A DNA stretch of 16,534 nucleotides from Mucilaginibacter sp. (GCA_025934475.1 JAICXZ010000009.1:1-16534); one strand, 5' to 3'. Shown: positions 1 through 7,922, numbered from the stretch's first letter. A program made the numbers and translations. The notes: generated from the letters alone by a model not told the origin.

Positions 1-12
1 ATTATTTTACGG

Positions 13-708
13 CTATCCTACGAAGCAATATGAGCACCCATGCTCCTGTGCCCGGCCCACAGCCCAAACACCCGATGGGACAGGCTGAATCGAAGGCAAC
101 AGGCCAGCTAACCATTCTTTTTTAACCGCTGCGGGGTCTTGTTTAGAACCCATTGCGGCTACCGCACTGTATACGGTGAGTGCCATGTCGCAAGCACAAA
201 GCATTACGCCACTGGCCTGGAGGTCATCAATACTAACTTTTACTTCACCAACTCCCGGAATAGTCATTGGTTTTGCTTGCCAAAATGGATTGCTGGTAAC
301 AGGAGTCTTCCCATCCTCACCATACACTTTAAACATTTCGCCAAACTTGTATTTCGCCCACAAATCATTGCCCATAGCAAACGGAATAGCATTGTGACGG
401 AGGATAACTACCACGCCACAATCTTTTTCCGTAGTACCGGTCGCTCCGTTGGTAACCAGGAAAATTTTTGGCCAGGCAAACGGAAATATCCCTTTTGGCT
501 CTATTACATCAAATACAATTTTGTGTTTACCCTTTACTTTATTAAACCATGCGTCTGCTTCGGTAACATCTCCCTGGTTTAGGGACTCAGCTGATGCATG
601 AAATGGCGTTGAAAGAAAGCTTCCGGCGCCCAACACGGCGGCGCCTGTTGCTACCTGCTTTAAAAAGCTGCGGCGCTGATTTGATTCAGTTTGATTGTTT
701 GTTTCCAT
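13..708 (-). CDS. Tat-exported DsrE-like protein with C-terminal CxxC
   Basis: A 231-residue protein starting at an ATG. The N-terminus has a twin-arginine signal: R12-R13 followed by SFLK, a hydrophobic Ala/Gly-rich stretch, and a likely cleavage site after ASA (about residue 40). This predicts folding in the cytoplasm and export to the periplasm. The mature part (about residues 60-220) resembles the DsrE/DsrF-like fold: a hydrophobic strand near KIVFDV, a VVVILRH strand, and a late strand ending in CAC (C171, C173). The C-terminus is GCSYCFVG with a CxxC pair (C225, C228). DsrE relatives take part in sulfur relay, but Tat-exported versions have no settled role. Cys pairs plus Tat export suggest a metal- or redox-linked periplasmic function; that is inference. 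It appears monocistronic, with 387 gene-free bases before it. Confidence 0.75.
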   Translation of the reverse strand: METNNQTESNQRRSFLKQVATGAAVLGAGSFLSTPFHASAESLNQGDVTEADAWFNKVKGKHKIVFDVIEPKGIFPFAWPKIFLVTNGATGTTEKDCGVVVILRHNAIPFAMGNDLWAKYKFGEMFKVYGEDGKTPVTSNPFWQAKPMTIPGVGEVKVSIDDLQASGVMLCACDMALTVYSAVAAMGSKQDPAAVKKEWLAGLLPSIQPVPSGVWAVGRAQEHGCSYCFVG

Positions 709-1095
709 AATTGAGGTTTTAAAGTGATATATTATTAATTAATGCCAAAGACAGCATTTGAAAGATTGATGCTAGTAACAAAACCGGAACGGTCACGGCC
801 GCCCAACAATCACAAAATCACGGAAATAAGGAAGGGGTGGTTAAATAAGCATTATAAAGTTAATGATAAGTGTTTGATTTAAAAAGCTTAGTAGCAAATA
901 CTTTTATTAAATAGAACACAGTCGCAGCAGCGTCCATTAGGCGGTTAAATCTTTAGTAATTTATACTGAATAGCAGTTTAAGTTTTTGCAGTTATTGCTT
1001 TTTACAAATCGGAGCGTATTTCCTCAATCCGTCCCTGGATTGGCTTTAGCATTGGCACGAAGTTTTAATTATATAAACCTAATAATTCAAACCGC
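709..1095. other. gene-free stretch of 387 bases between apt and the Tat protein gene
   Basis: No convincing open reading frame or RNA gene is visible on either strand. The stretch is AT-rich and must hold the minus-strand promoter for the Tat protein and the 3' end of the apt transcript. A short inverted repeat (AATCC/GGATT, 6-base loop, about 1026-1041) lies downstream of apt, but no U-run follows on either strand, so it is a poor terminator. A sigma-54-like TTGGCACG at about 1053-1060 lacks the matching -12 element. Confidence 0.5.
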
Positions 1096-1623
1096 TTAAT
1101 AATCGGCCAGTATAATGATATTATCATTTATCGGTTTTATCCGTTCAATGCCGTTCAGGAATCCGAGCCCAACTACAAAGGCAAAACCAGCGACGGTGCC
1201 ACCCATTTCGTGGATCAGTTCGCTGGCTGCGGTTACAGTGCCACCAGTGGCCAACAGATCATCGTGGATCAACACATGAGCTCCGGGATCAAATGCGTCA
1301 ATGTGCATCTCGATCACTGCAGTTCCATATTCCAGCTTATAAGCCTTTTGCCTGATGGTGTAAGGAAGCTTACCGGCTTTGCGCACCGGTACAAAAGGCA
1401 CCCCAAGTTTGCAAGCAAGGCTAAGCCCAAATAAAAAGCCTCTACTCTCCACTCCTGCTATAACGTCAATCTGCGTGTGTTTGAGCTTCTGCACAAAGGC
1501 GTCGACTATGTTTTCGCATAGAGCGGGATCCTTTAAAATAGGCGTAATATCTTTAAAAACGATACCGGATTTAGGGAAATCCGGAATATCGCGTATGGCT
1601 TTTTTTATTTGTTCTTCAATCAT
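1096..1623 (-). CDS. apt: Adenine phosphoribosyltransferase
   Basis: Cytoplasmic purine-salvage enzyme converting adenine and PRPP to AMP and pyrophosphate. The 175-residue length is typical of the family. The type I PRPTase PRPP-binding loop is at about residues 117-129 (VLIHDDLLATGGT), with the acidic pair D121-D122. The APT-type segments GVESRGFLFG (57-66) and PVRKAGKLP (79-87) are also present, as is the N-terminal IRDIPDFPKSGIVFKDITP, which is characteristic of bacterial Apt. The ATG overlaps the TGA of the upstream helix-hairpin-helix gene (ATGA at 1620-1623), so the two are very likely co-transcribed and translationally coupled. No functional link between purine salvage and the neighbour is obvious. 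No unusual residues were seen. Confidence 0.97.
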   Translation of the reverse strand: MIEEQIKKAIRDIPDFPKSGIVFKDITPILKDPALCENIVDAFVQKLKHTQIDVIAGVESRGFLFGLSLACKLGVPFVPVRKAGKLPYTIRQKAYKLEYGTAVIEMHIDAFDPGAHVLIHDDLLATGGTVTAASELIHEMGGTVAGFAFVVGLGFLNGIERIKPINDNIIILADY

Positions 1624-2240
1624 TTAAAAGTGATATAGGGTTTTATTTTTTGCAGAGTCGTTTGGTCGAGGATGGCTACATTGCCCAAATCGTCCATTGA
1701 TTCATACTCGCCGTGCTGCTCCCGAAATTGAATGATAGCGTTCATTTGTTTGAAACTAAGATACGGGAAACGGCTTAGCCCCTCAAAGGTAGTTGTATTA
1801 ATGGGGATCTTTTTAATTTTTGATAAGTCGACCGAGACCTGTGATTGAACACTCACGTATTTCTCTGAATCCAGGCCGAAGACCTCTTTTAATTGCTCCT
1901 TTTTATAAAACCCGCCCAACCGATTGCGATAGTTTATAACACGCCTGGCAAAAGAGGATCCTATGCCTTTTAACTCCCTAAGTTTGGATGTGTCCGCGGT
2001 ATTCAGTTCTATTATTGTCCCGGGTGAAGCCTTTGTGTGAAATTTAGCCGGTTGATTCTTTGCCTTTTGGAGTACCGCAAGGGCGGCATCGAGTGCTTTT
2101 GGATTAATCGCATTATCTTTGCGAAACAATTGCAGAACAAAAGGCGCGGCTAATATCAGAACTATCAGGATAACCAAAACAACCATGCCGTTCCATTCCT
2201 TTTTAGAAACTGAGAGGTAGTTTTTAATTCGTGACAACAT
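1620..2240 (-). CDS. Membrane-anchored helix-hairpin-helix (ComEA-like) protein
   Basis: A 206-residue protein with a short basic N-terminus, one transmembrane helix (about residues 18-38), a linker, and two helix-hairpin-helix regions. The first (about 78-128) has the typical IELNTADTSKLRELKGIG core followed by FARRVINYR. The second (about 148-204) is more divergent and contains PYLSFKQMNAIIQFR. The layout matches ComEA-type DNA-binding proteins that hold incoming DNA in natural competence, but many Bacteroidota HhH proteins of this shape have no demonstrated competence role. The gene lies upstream of apt with a 4-base overlap. It is divergent from the acyltransferase gene across 78 bases that must contain promoters for both directions. 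The ATG at 2238-2240 places the membrane anchor sensibly near the start. Confidence 0.85.
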   Translation of the reverse strand: MLSRIKNYLSVSKKEWNGMVVLVILIVLILAAPFVLQLFRKDNAINPKALDAALAVLQKAKNQPAKFHTKASPGTIIELNTADTSKLRELKGIGSSFARRVINYRNRLGGFYKKEQLKEVFGLDSEKYVSVQSQVSVDLSKIKKIPINTTTFEGLSRFPYLSFKQMNAIIQFREQHGEYESMDDLGNVAILDQTTLQKIKPYITFK

Positions 2241-2318
2241 ACGGTTTTTGGTAACAGTAAATTAACATAAAATTCAGGATATTTATTCCCCAACTCTAAG
2301 TTCTTATTATAAAAGTTA

Positions 2319-4073
2319 ATGAAGATAATAACCACTGAAGAATTTGCAAAAGCGACTAAGCTGGATAAGCTGAAAATGCCCGGTTTAGCCGCGCTGCTAA
2401 TGGAGGTGATGAAGATAAACCAGGTAAACAAATTGTTTGCCGACGCCCAGCCCAAACAGGGTCCGGACTTTGTTGATGCCATTTTAGAAGGCTGCGGCGT
2501 AGATATCGAATTTGATGAGCGCGAATTAAAAAACATACCCACAACTGGTAGCTTTGTTGCCATAGCAAACCATCCATATGGTGGCATCGAGGGCATGGTG
2601 CTTCTTAAAATATTGTGTATGGTGAGGCCGGATGCCAAGATCATGGCCAATTTCCTGCTAAAAAAGATCCCTAACCTTGCTGATTATTTTGTAGCGGTAA
2701 ATCCATTTGAAAACATCGAGCATTCGTCAAGCATCAGCGGTTTAAAAAACACGCTCGAACTGCTGGCCAATGGAACGCCGATCGGCATATTTCCCGCTGG
2801 TGAGGTTTCTACATTTAAGGTTGAGAAACAACAGGTGACGGATCGCATGTGGCACCCGGTTGTCGGTAAATTGATTGCCAAAGCTAAAGTACCCGTAGTG
2901 CCCATCTACTTCCATGGCAACAACGGTTTACTTTTCAACCTGCTGAGTTTGATTCACCCAAGCTTGCGCACAGCTAAATTGCCGTCAGAGCTTTTCAATA
3001 AACAAGGGCACACCATTAAGCTGCGTATCGGCAAACCGATCAATGTCGAGGAGATTCCTGATTTTCCGAACGCTTCTAAAGTTCTCAACTTTCTGAGAGC
3101 AAAAACTTATGTACTTGGCACTGGCCTGGATAGCGAGAAAAGAATAATTAGTCCGCGCAATCTGTTCAAGGTAAAACAGGAACCTGAAGAGGTTGTACCT
3201 GAGATAAGTGCCGGGATACTCGAAAGTGAGGTTGAATCCCTGCGGGAGCAGTATCGGGTATGGGTCGAAAAAAATTACGAGGTGTTTGTAGTGCCGCCGT
3301 CAACTATTCCAAATGTTATCAGGGAAATAGGTCGCCTGCGCGAGGTAACCTTCAGAGAAATTGGAGAAGGCACCAATAAGGGCATCGACCTGGATGGCTA
3401 TGATATTTATTATCACCACCTCTTTATCTGGGATACCGACGCCAAAAGAATCGTCGGCGCTTACCGTATCGGTCTCGGCGACGAGATATTTTATAGCCTT
3501 GGCAAGAAAGGTTTTTATGTAAACGAATTGTTCAAGATCAAAGAACAGTTTACACCGGTGATGCGCAAGAGCCTTGAGCTGGGCCGTTCGTTTATCCGTA
3601 AAGAATACCAGCAAAAGCCCCTGCCCCTATTCCTTTTGTGGAAGGGCATTTTGAAATACCTGATCGATAACCCGCGCTACCGCTACCTGATAGGACCGGT
3701 AAGTATCAGCAACACGTTTTCCAGGTTCTCTAAATCTCTCATTGTAGACTACATCAACCGCAACCATTTCGACCACGAAATGGCACAGTACGTGAGGCCA
3801 CGCAAAAAATTCAAAGTAGATTTTTCAAGCATCGATACTGATTTACTGCTTGCCGGGGAGGACAGCTTCAAAGGGCTTGACAATATTATCTCGGAAATAG
3901 AAACTCAAAGCCTTAAAGTGCCGGTGCTACTGCGCCAATATATTGCCCTTAATGCCAAGATCATTTGTTTTAATATCGATCCTAAATTTGCAGATTGCCT
4001 CGATGGTTTCCTGGTGCTCGATCTGCGAAAGGTGCCGCAGGATATTTTGGATAAGTTGGGGAAGAATTTGTAG
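2319..4073 (+). CDS. Two-domain acyltransferase (PlsC-like O-acyltransferase fused to GNAT N-acyltransferase), OlsF-like
   Basis: A 584-residue fusion. The N-terminal half (about 70-280) is a PlsC/lysophospholipid acyltransferase-type domain: the block I motif appears as NHPYGGIE (H85, E91), and block III as FPAGEVS (158-164). The C-terminal half (about 310-560) resembles the OlsB-type GNAT N-acyltransferase, with IREIGRLREVTFREIGEG followed by FIWDTDAKRIVGAYRIG. This order is that of OlsF, which N-acylates an amino acid with the GNAT part and then O-acylates the lyso-lipid with the PlsC part. Known products in relatives are ornithine lipids (OlsF) or, from separate glsB/glsA genes in Bacteroides, glycine lipids. 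The amino acid used here cannot be read from sequence. The acidic residue lies one position further from the His than in canonical HX4D. The protein probably acts at the inner membrane. Confidence 0.88.
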   Translation: MKIITTEEFAKATKLDKLKMPGLAALLMEVMKINQVNKLFADAQPKQGPDFVDAILEGCGVDIEFDERELKNIPTTGSFVAIANHPYGGIEGMVLLKILCMVRPDAKIMANFLLKKIPNLADYFVAVNPFENIEHSSSISGLKNTLELLANGTPIGIFPAGEVSTFKVEKQQVTDRMWHPVVGKLIAKAKVPVVPIYFHGNNGLLFNLLSLIHPSLRTAKLPSELFNKQGHTIKLRIGKPINVEEIPDFPNASKVLNFLRAKTYVLGTGLDSEKRIISPRNLFKVKQEPEEVVPEISAGILESEVESLREQYRVWVEKNYEVFVVPPSTIPNVIREIGRLREVTFREIGEGTNKGIDLDGYDIYYHHLFIWDTDAKRIVGAYRIGLGDEIFYSLGKKGFYVNELFKIKEQFTPVMRKSLELGRSFIRKEYQQKPLPLFLLWKGILKYLIDNPRYRYLIGPVSISNTFSRFSKSLIVDYINRNHFDHEMAQYVRPRKKFKVDFSSIDTDLLLAGEDSFKGLDNIISEIETQSLKVPVLLRQYIALNAKIICFNIDPKFADCLDGFLVLDLRKVPQDILDKLGKNL

Positions 4074-4074
4074 T

Positions 4075-4117
4075 GAGTTGATAGGGTTGGAATGAGTTGA
4101 TTAGGTTGATTGAGTTG
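4075..4117. repeat. Degenerate tandem repeat of a GAGTTGAT-GGTTG unit
   Basis: GAGTTG recurs at 4075, 4094 and 4112, giving two near-copies of an 18-19-base unit (GAGTTGATTAGGTTGATT-like) and a partial third, directly after the stop codon of the acyltransferase gene. No coding or hairpin function is visible. Confidence 0.6.
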
Positions 4118-4130
4118 CCGATTGCCTTAT

Positions 4131-4160
4131 AGATTTGACTTTTGAAAAGCTGTCAAATCT
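4131..4160. repeat. REP-like palindrome
   Basis: A perfect 9-base inverted repeat, AGATTTGAC (4131-4139) and GTCAAATCT (4152-4160), separated by 12 bases. The interior holds a second small palindrome (CTTTTGAAAAG). No U-run follows on either strand, so it is not a normal terminator. It sits 57 bases after the acyltransferase stop codon and 25 bases before the phoU terminator. It looks like a dispersed extragenic palindrome, but a single copy here cannot prove that. Confidence 0.65.
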
Positions 4161-4177
4161 TAGCGACACCTACTACA

Positions 4178-4210
4178 TACAAAATAAGGCGCCCCGAATC
4201 GGGACGCCTT
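4178..4210 (-). terminator. Rho-independent terminator of the porin-pst-phoU operon
   Basis: Bases 4186-4210 form an 11-base-pair GC-rich stem with a 3-base loop. On the minus strand the single imperfect pair is a G-U wobble, while on the plus strand it is a C-A mismatch. The minus-strand RNA continues into ATTTTGT. This orientation and its position 34 bases past the phoU stop mark it as the end of the phosphate operon. Confidence 0.85.
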
Positions 4211-4244
4211 CAATCAATCAAATCAAATTAAACTATAATTTATT

Positions 4245-4919
4245 CTAAGCTTTTGTTTTTGATGCGCCGGAGTGCTTCAATATTTTAGCTTCTACATAAA
4301 ATATGATCTCCTCGGCAATGTTTTTGGATTGATCGCCGATACGCTCCAGTTTGCGGATAATAGAAAGCATAAACAATGCTTCATTGATCCCGGTGATATC
4401 GTTCTTGATTACGTCAGCGATGATACCGGTAGCGGCCCTGTTAACGTTATCCAGCACCTCGTCGCGTTTGAAGATGCTGCGGGCAAGCGCAGTATCTTCG
4501 TTTTCGAATGCCGTGCGGGTATCGATCAGGATATTAATCGCCTCGTCATACATGCGCATGATTGATGTGCTCTCCAATACTGTAACATCAAAGTTAACCG
4601 GCGATTCGATCACGTATTTGGCAACACCGGCCGCAATATCACCTATGCGCTCCAGGTTGGTATTTATTTTCAACGCAGCCAAAAGGAATCGCAAGTCGAC
4701 AGCCACAGGGCAGTGCAGCGCAAAAATATTTTCGCAGTCGCGGTCGATTTTTAATTCGAAAGAGTTTACTCTTTTTTCTTTTACCAAAACTTCACGCGCC
4801 AGGTCCTTATCAAAGTTTATCATTGCTTCGCGGGCCTTGTTCAATTGCGATTGAACCAGAATCCACATATTGATCAATTCCTTTTTTGTTGCGATGATTT
4901 CGGTTTCTATAGGTGCCAT
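4245..4919 (-). CDS. phoU: Phosphate signalling / transport regulator PhoU
   Basis: A 224-residue all-helical cytoplasmic protein with the two-fold PhoU repeat: each three-helix bundle carries the conserved ERIGD metal-site motif (90-94 and 192-196, the second in ERIGDQSKNIAEE). In known systems PhoU links the Pst transporter to the PhoR sensor kinase, keeps the pho regulon off when phosphate is plentiful, and restrains uptake. It is the last gene of the operon, 75 bases after pstB, and that gap holds repeats. A strong terminator follows. No phoR or phoB gene lies in the window. A second PhoU-like protein (DUF47) is encoded divergently at the other end of the operon. Confidence 0.95.
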   Translation of the reverse strand: MAPIETEIIATKKELINMWILVQSQLNKAREAMINFDKDLAREVLVKEKRVNSFELKIDRDCENIFALHCPVAVDLRFLLAALKINTNLERIGDIAAGVAKYVIESPVNFDVTVLESTSIMRMYDEAINILIDTRTAFENEDTALARSIFKRDEVLDNVNRAATGIIADVIKNDITGINEALFMLSIIRKLERIGDQSKNIAEEIIFYVEAKILKHSGASKTKA

Positions 4920-4927
4920 TTTTTTGA

Positions 4928-4958
4928 AATTCTAATTTCTAAAATCTAAATTCTAATT
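4928..4958. repeat. TCTAA-type direct repeats in the pstB-phoU gap
   Basis: AATTCTAATT occurs at 4928-4937 and again at 4949-4958, exactly 21 bases apart. The spacer carries two further TCTAA words. The style resembles the AATCTCTAATTAACTAATCT repeats that flank the four-helix-bundle gene at 14312-14778, but this is not the same sequence. Confidence 0.6.
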
Positions 4959-4972
4959 ACAGGTATCGCCGG

Positions 4973-4993
4973 GCGCCATGCGCCTTGCGCCAT
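4973..4993. repeat. Three tandem copies of a 7-base GCGCCWT unit
   Basis: GCGCCAT (4973-4979), GCGCCTT (4980-4986) and GCGCCAT (4987-4993) abut exactly and end one base before the pstB stop codon. The GC-rich block contrasts with the AT-rich repeats beside it. Confidence 0.8.
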
Positions 4994-4994
4994 T

Positions 4995-5753
4995 CTAACT
5001 AAACCTTCCGGTGATATAATTCTGTGTGCGCTGATCTTTCGGGTTAGTGAACATCACTTTGGTATCGTCAAACTCAACCAGTTCGCCAAGATAGAAGAAT
5101 GCGGTTCTATCACTTACGCGGGCAGCCTGCTGCATATTGTGCGTTACAATGATCAGCGTATAGTTTTGCTTCAGTTCGTGAAACAGGTTCTCGACGCTTG
5201 AGGTAGAAATAGGGTCAAGAGCAGAGGTTGGTTCGTCAAACAGGATCACATCAGGCTGCATGGCAATAGCACGTGCGATACACAAACGCTGTTGCTGACC
5301 ACCTGAAAGGAAGGTACCCTTCTTGTGCAATGAGTCTTTCACCTCGTTCCAAAGCGCGGCGCTGGTCAATGATTTTTCAACAATCACATCCTTATCGGCT
5401 TTAGGTACGCTGATACCGTTAAGCAAATAACCGGCAATCACGTTCTCATAAATACTCATGTTAGGGAACGGATTGGGACGCTGGAACACCATGCCTATTT
5501 TGTAGCGAACATAGATCACGTTCATCTTGTAAACGTCTTCGCCATCCAGTTTCATAACACCTTCTGCGCGGGCATTAGGGATCAACTCGTGCATGCGGTT
5601 GATGCAACGCAAGAACGTTGTTTTACCGCAACCCGAGGGGCCCATCATCGCGACCACCTCATTCCGGTTGATCTTAATATTTATATTCTTTATAGCGTGA
5701 CTTTCGCCATAATAAGCGTTAATGTTTTCGGCGCTTACAATTGTACTTTCCAT
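4995..5753 (-). CDS. pstB: Phosphate ABC transporter ATP-binding protein PstB
   Basis: A 252-residue ATPase energising the PstCA channel at the inner membrane. It has Walker [10 protein letters not shown] (38-46), Q-loop Q91 in FQRPNPFP (typical of PstB), ABC signature LSGGQ (149-153), Walker B VILFDEP (169-175), and switch His H205 in VTHNM. The ATG at 5751-5753 ([16 protein letters not shown]) was chosen: it begins where PstB homology begins and gives the usual length. An upstream in-frame ATG at 5840 would add 29 residues of low-complexity His/Lys sequence lying inside pstA, and is unlikely. With this start the gene overlaps the end of pstA by 19 bases, suggesting translational coupling. 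Confidence 0.97.
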   Translation of the reverse strand: MESTIVSAENINAYYGESHAIKNINIKINRNEVVAMMGPSGCGKTTFLRCINRMHELIPNARAEGVMKLDGEDVYKMNVIYVRYKIGMVFQRPNPFPNMSIYENVIAGYLLNGISVPKADKDVIVEKSLTSAALWNEVKDSLHKKGTFLSGGQQQRLCIARAIAMQPDVILFDEPTSALDPISTSSVENLFHELKQNYTLIIVTHNMQQAARVSDRTAFFYLGELVEFDDTKVMFTNPKDQRTQNYITGRFS

Positions 5754-6877
5754 TTTCTTGTGATCACTTTTGTGATGATGTTTAGTGTGAGAACAAATAC
5801 TAATAATATGAACGATGCGCCCCAGGCAAGGTTGTGCCATTCATCATACGGGCTGGTTGCATAGGTAAATATGAGGTGAGGTAAACTTTCCATTGGTTTC
5901 ATTACTGCGCCAGACAGATATGGGTTACCGAATGCAGTAAAGATCAGAGGCGCGGTTTCACCCACAACTCTCGCTATGGAAAGCATGATACCAGATAAAA
6001 TACCCGAAAAACCGCATGGAACTATCACTTTCAACATTACCCGGTGATAAGGAACACCGAGAGACAGAGCTGCTTCCTTTAAAGAATCAGGCAACATCTT
6101 CAATGTTTGTTCTGTTGACCTGATAACGATTGGGAGCATCATGATTGCCAGGGCAACGCTACCTGAAACGGCTGAAAATGTACCTACCGGCTTAACGATC
6201 CAGAAATATATCACGATACCTACTACAATAGAAGGAACACCCTGCAGGATATCAACACATAACCCTGCATAGTGGGCCAACTTTGTTTTGGCGTTTTCAC
6301 TTAGATAAATTCCAGCAGCCATGCCGATTGGTATCGATACAATAGCTGCCATGATAACCATCAGGAAGCTTCCTACCAATGCATTGAGGATACCCCCGCC
6401 TGTTTCACCTACCGGTGCCGGTACGTGAGTCAGAAAATGCCAGTTTACCTGGGTTACCCCTTGCTTTATGATATAAACCAAGATCACTATCAACGGAATA
6501 GTGATAGCGAAAGCCAGGATGAATATTAATATTTTATACAAAAGGCTCTCAGCATTTCTGAACATTAGCCTTTTTTCGGCGTTTTTGATCGTTTTCTTGG
6601 CTGTATTGTATGACCAAATCATACTAACGACCCATACCAATATTAAACCCCATTTTAACAGAAACGGAGACTCTGTTAATTTAGATGCTAGCAGAACCAG
6701 TCCACCGATAACGGTCATGACAATTCCGCCCACAGTTGTGGAGTAAAATAAACCCAAGGGGCCCAAAATGAGCGACAGGAAGAAAGCTGCCACCATATTT
6801 TTCTCTTTACCAGAGATGGTAAAACGTACACTCTGCTGCATGGCAAGCGATTGGTTTTGTTGATTCGAGAACTCCAT
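5735..6877 (-). CDS. pstA: Phosphate ABC transporter permease PstA with extra N-terminal membrane domain
   Basis: The permease core (about residues 108-380) has six predicted membrane helices and the cytoplasmic EAA loop ([20 protein letters not shown]), which docks on PstB. It forms the inner-membrane phosphate channel with PstC. The protein is 380 residues, roughly 80-100 more than usual PstA. The extra part (1-105) contains two to three hydrophobic helices, the first with GPLGLFY and then a Gly-rich helix, resembling the TM2-type two-helix domain, followed by a basic [11 protein letters not shown] linker. The ATG at 6875-6877 lies five bases after the pstC stop, which supports translation of the long form. 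An internal Met at 105 would give a standard-length PstA. The 3' end overlaps pstB by 19 bases. Confidence 0.93.
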   Translation of the reverse strand: MEFSNQQNQSLAMQQSVRFTISGKEKNMVAAFFLSLILGPLGLFYSTTVGGIVMTVIGGLVLLASKLTESPFLLKWGLILVWVVSMIWSYNTAKKTIKNAEKRLMFRNAESLLYKILIFILAFAITIPLIVILVYIIKQGVTQVNWHFLTHVPAPVGETGGGILNALVGSFLMVIMAAIVSIPIGMAAGIYLSENAKTKLAHYAGLCVDILQGVPSIVVGIVIYFWIVKPVGTFSAVSGSVALAIMMLPIVIRSTEQTLKMLPDSLKEAALSLGVPYHRVMLKVIVPCGFSGILSGIMLSIARVVGETAPLIFTAFGNPYLSGAVMKPMESLPHLIFTYATSPYDEWHNLAWGASFILLVFVLTLNIITKVITRKWKVQL

Positions 6878-6882
6878 AACCT

Positions 6883-7800
6883 TTAATTATTTGAGAACCT
6901 GGTAATTATTCTTTTACCTATTATATTGATAATCACCGTTACACAGAACAGTACCAATCCCAACTCAATAAGAGCTGAAAGGTACTCGGTGTGGTCGGCT
7001 TCGGTAAATTCATTTGCTATAACGCTGGCCATGGTATTGCCCGGGCCAAATAACATATCCTTGAAAGTGTGCGCTAGTGCACTGGTGTTACCAATAACCA
7101 TGGTAACAGCCATTGTCTCACCCAATGCCCGTCCCAGGGATAACAAAACACCTGCGAACAGGCCCGAACGGGTATAAGGTGTAACAACCTTTCTTATTAC
7201 CTCAAATCTTGTCGCGCCTAAAGCGTAAGCACCTTCCTTTAATTGCGACGGCGTCATCCTGATCAGCGTGATGCCCAAAGAAGCGCCGTAAGGAATAACC
7301 ATAACAGCCAGAATCAGCGATGACGTGAGTATTCCAACCCCATAAGGAGCGATCTGCCATTTTATTTCGAGGCTTCGGATCATGGGCACAAGTACAGACA
7401 ACGCCCAAAATCCATAGATAACGGACGGAACAGCAGCAATAAGCTCAACGGTATTCTTCAACAGATCAGACAACCACCCTTTGGGATTGTATTCACCCAG
7501 GTAAATTGCGATTGCATAGGAGAATGGTATCGAAATGAGAAGCGCGATGAACGATGTCAGCAGCGTCCCTACCAGGAAGGGATAAGCACCGTAAACATTG
7601 CTTACCGGGTCCCAAACTTTACCCCATAGGTATCCGACACCCAGCGCTTTGATCGACGGCCACGACTCGATAACGAGTGTGATAAACACGCCAATAACGA
7701 TCAAGACCAACACCATGGCCATTGCTTTGAGCAGGCCCCTAAATCCATTCTCCCATTTGAGCTGCGCATTGGAGAGAGCTAATCTTTTGTTTTCCGCCAT
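6883..7800 (-). CDS. pstC: Phosphate ABC transporter permease PstC
   Basis: A 305-residue inner-membrane permease with about six hydrophobic helices and the EAA loop region (QLKEGAYALGATRFEVIRKVVTP) that contacts PstB. It partners PstA in high-affinity phosphate uptake. The ATG at 7798-7800 (MAENKRLALSNAQ) was chosen. The frame stays open to a TTG at 7842, but those 14 extra residues run into an inverted repeat and start with a weak codon. It follows pstS after 122 non-coding bases containing a long hairpin, and precedes pstA by five bases. Confidence 0.95.
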   Translation of the reverse strand: MAENKRLALSNAQLKWENGFRGLLKAMAMVLVLIVIGVFITLVIESWPSIKALGVGYLWGKVWDPVSNVYGAYPFLVGTLLTSFIALLISIPFSYAIAIYLGEYNPKGWLSDLLKNTVELIAAVPSVIYGFWALSVLVPMIRSLEIKWQIAPYGVGILTSSLILAVMVIPYGASLGITLIRMTPSQLKEGAYALGATRFEVIRKVVTPYTRSGLFAGVLLSLGRALGETMAVTMVIGNTSALAHTFKDMLFGPGNTMASVIANEFTEADHTEYLSALIELGLVLFCVTVIINIIGKRIITRFSNN

Positions 7801-7841
7801 TTTCCGCTTTTTTACTATTGTATCCGTCAAATAAGACACCA

Positions 7842-7901
7842 AAAGCAGAAAGCTAAAAGCAGGAGCAAATATTTTACTTCGTGCTTTTAGATTTCCGCTT
7901 T
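7842..7901 (-). promoter_or_regulatory. Long hairpin between pstS and pstC
   Basis: Arms 7842-7860 and 7883-7901 are inverted copies matching at 17 of 19 positions, with a 22-base loop. In the minus-strand transcript one of the two differences becomes a G-U pair, leaving one true mismatch, so the RNA hairpin is favoured in the sense direction. It is not followed by a strong U-run. By analogy with hairpins after genes for binding proteins in other ABC operons, it may protect the upstream pstS message or partly terminate transcription so that PstS outnumbers the permeases; that is inference. Confidence 0.7.
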
Positions 7902-7922
7902 AGCTTTTATTGTATGTTTTGC

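Noticed and set aside
1049..1066. Sigma-54-like promoter (TTGGCACG followed by TTTTAA) on the plus strand
   Set aside because: The -12 GC dinucleotide is missing and no plus-strand gene follows; the downstream DNA is the antisense end of apt.
4272..4854. Plus-strand open frames opposite phoU, and similar antisense frames opposite pheT, rny and pst genes
   Set aside because: They lie wholly within well-supported genes on the other strand, have odd composition and no recognisable domain.
5754..5840. Longer pstB start adding 29 residues
   Set aside because: The added residues overlap pstA, are low-complexity His/Lys-rich and precede the normal PstB start; ATG at 5753 gives family length.
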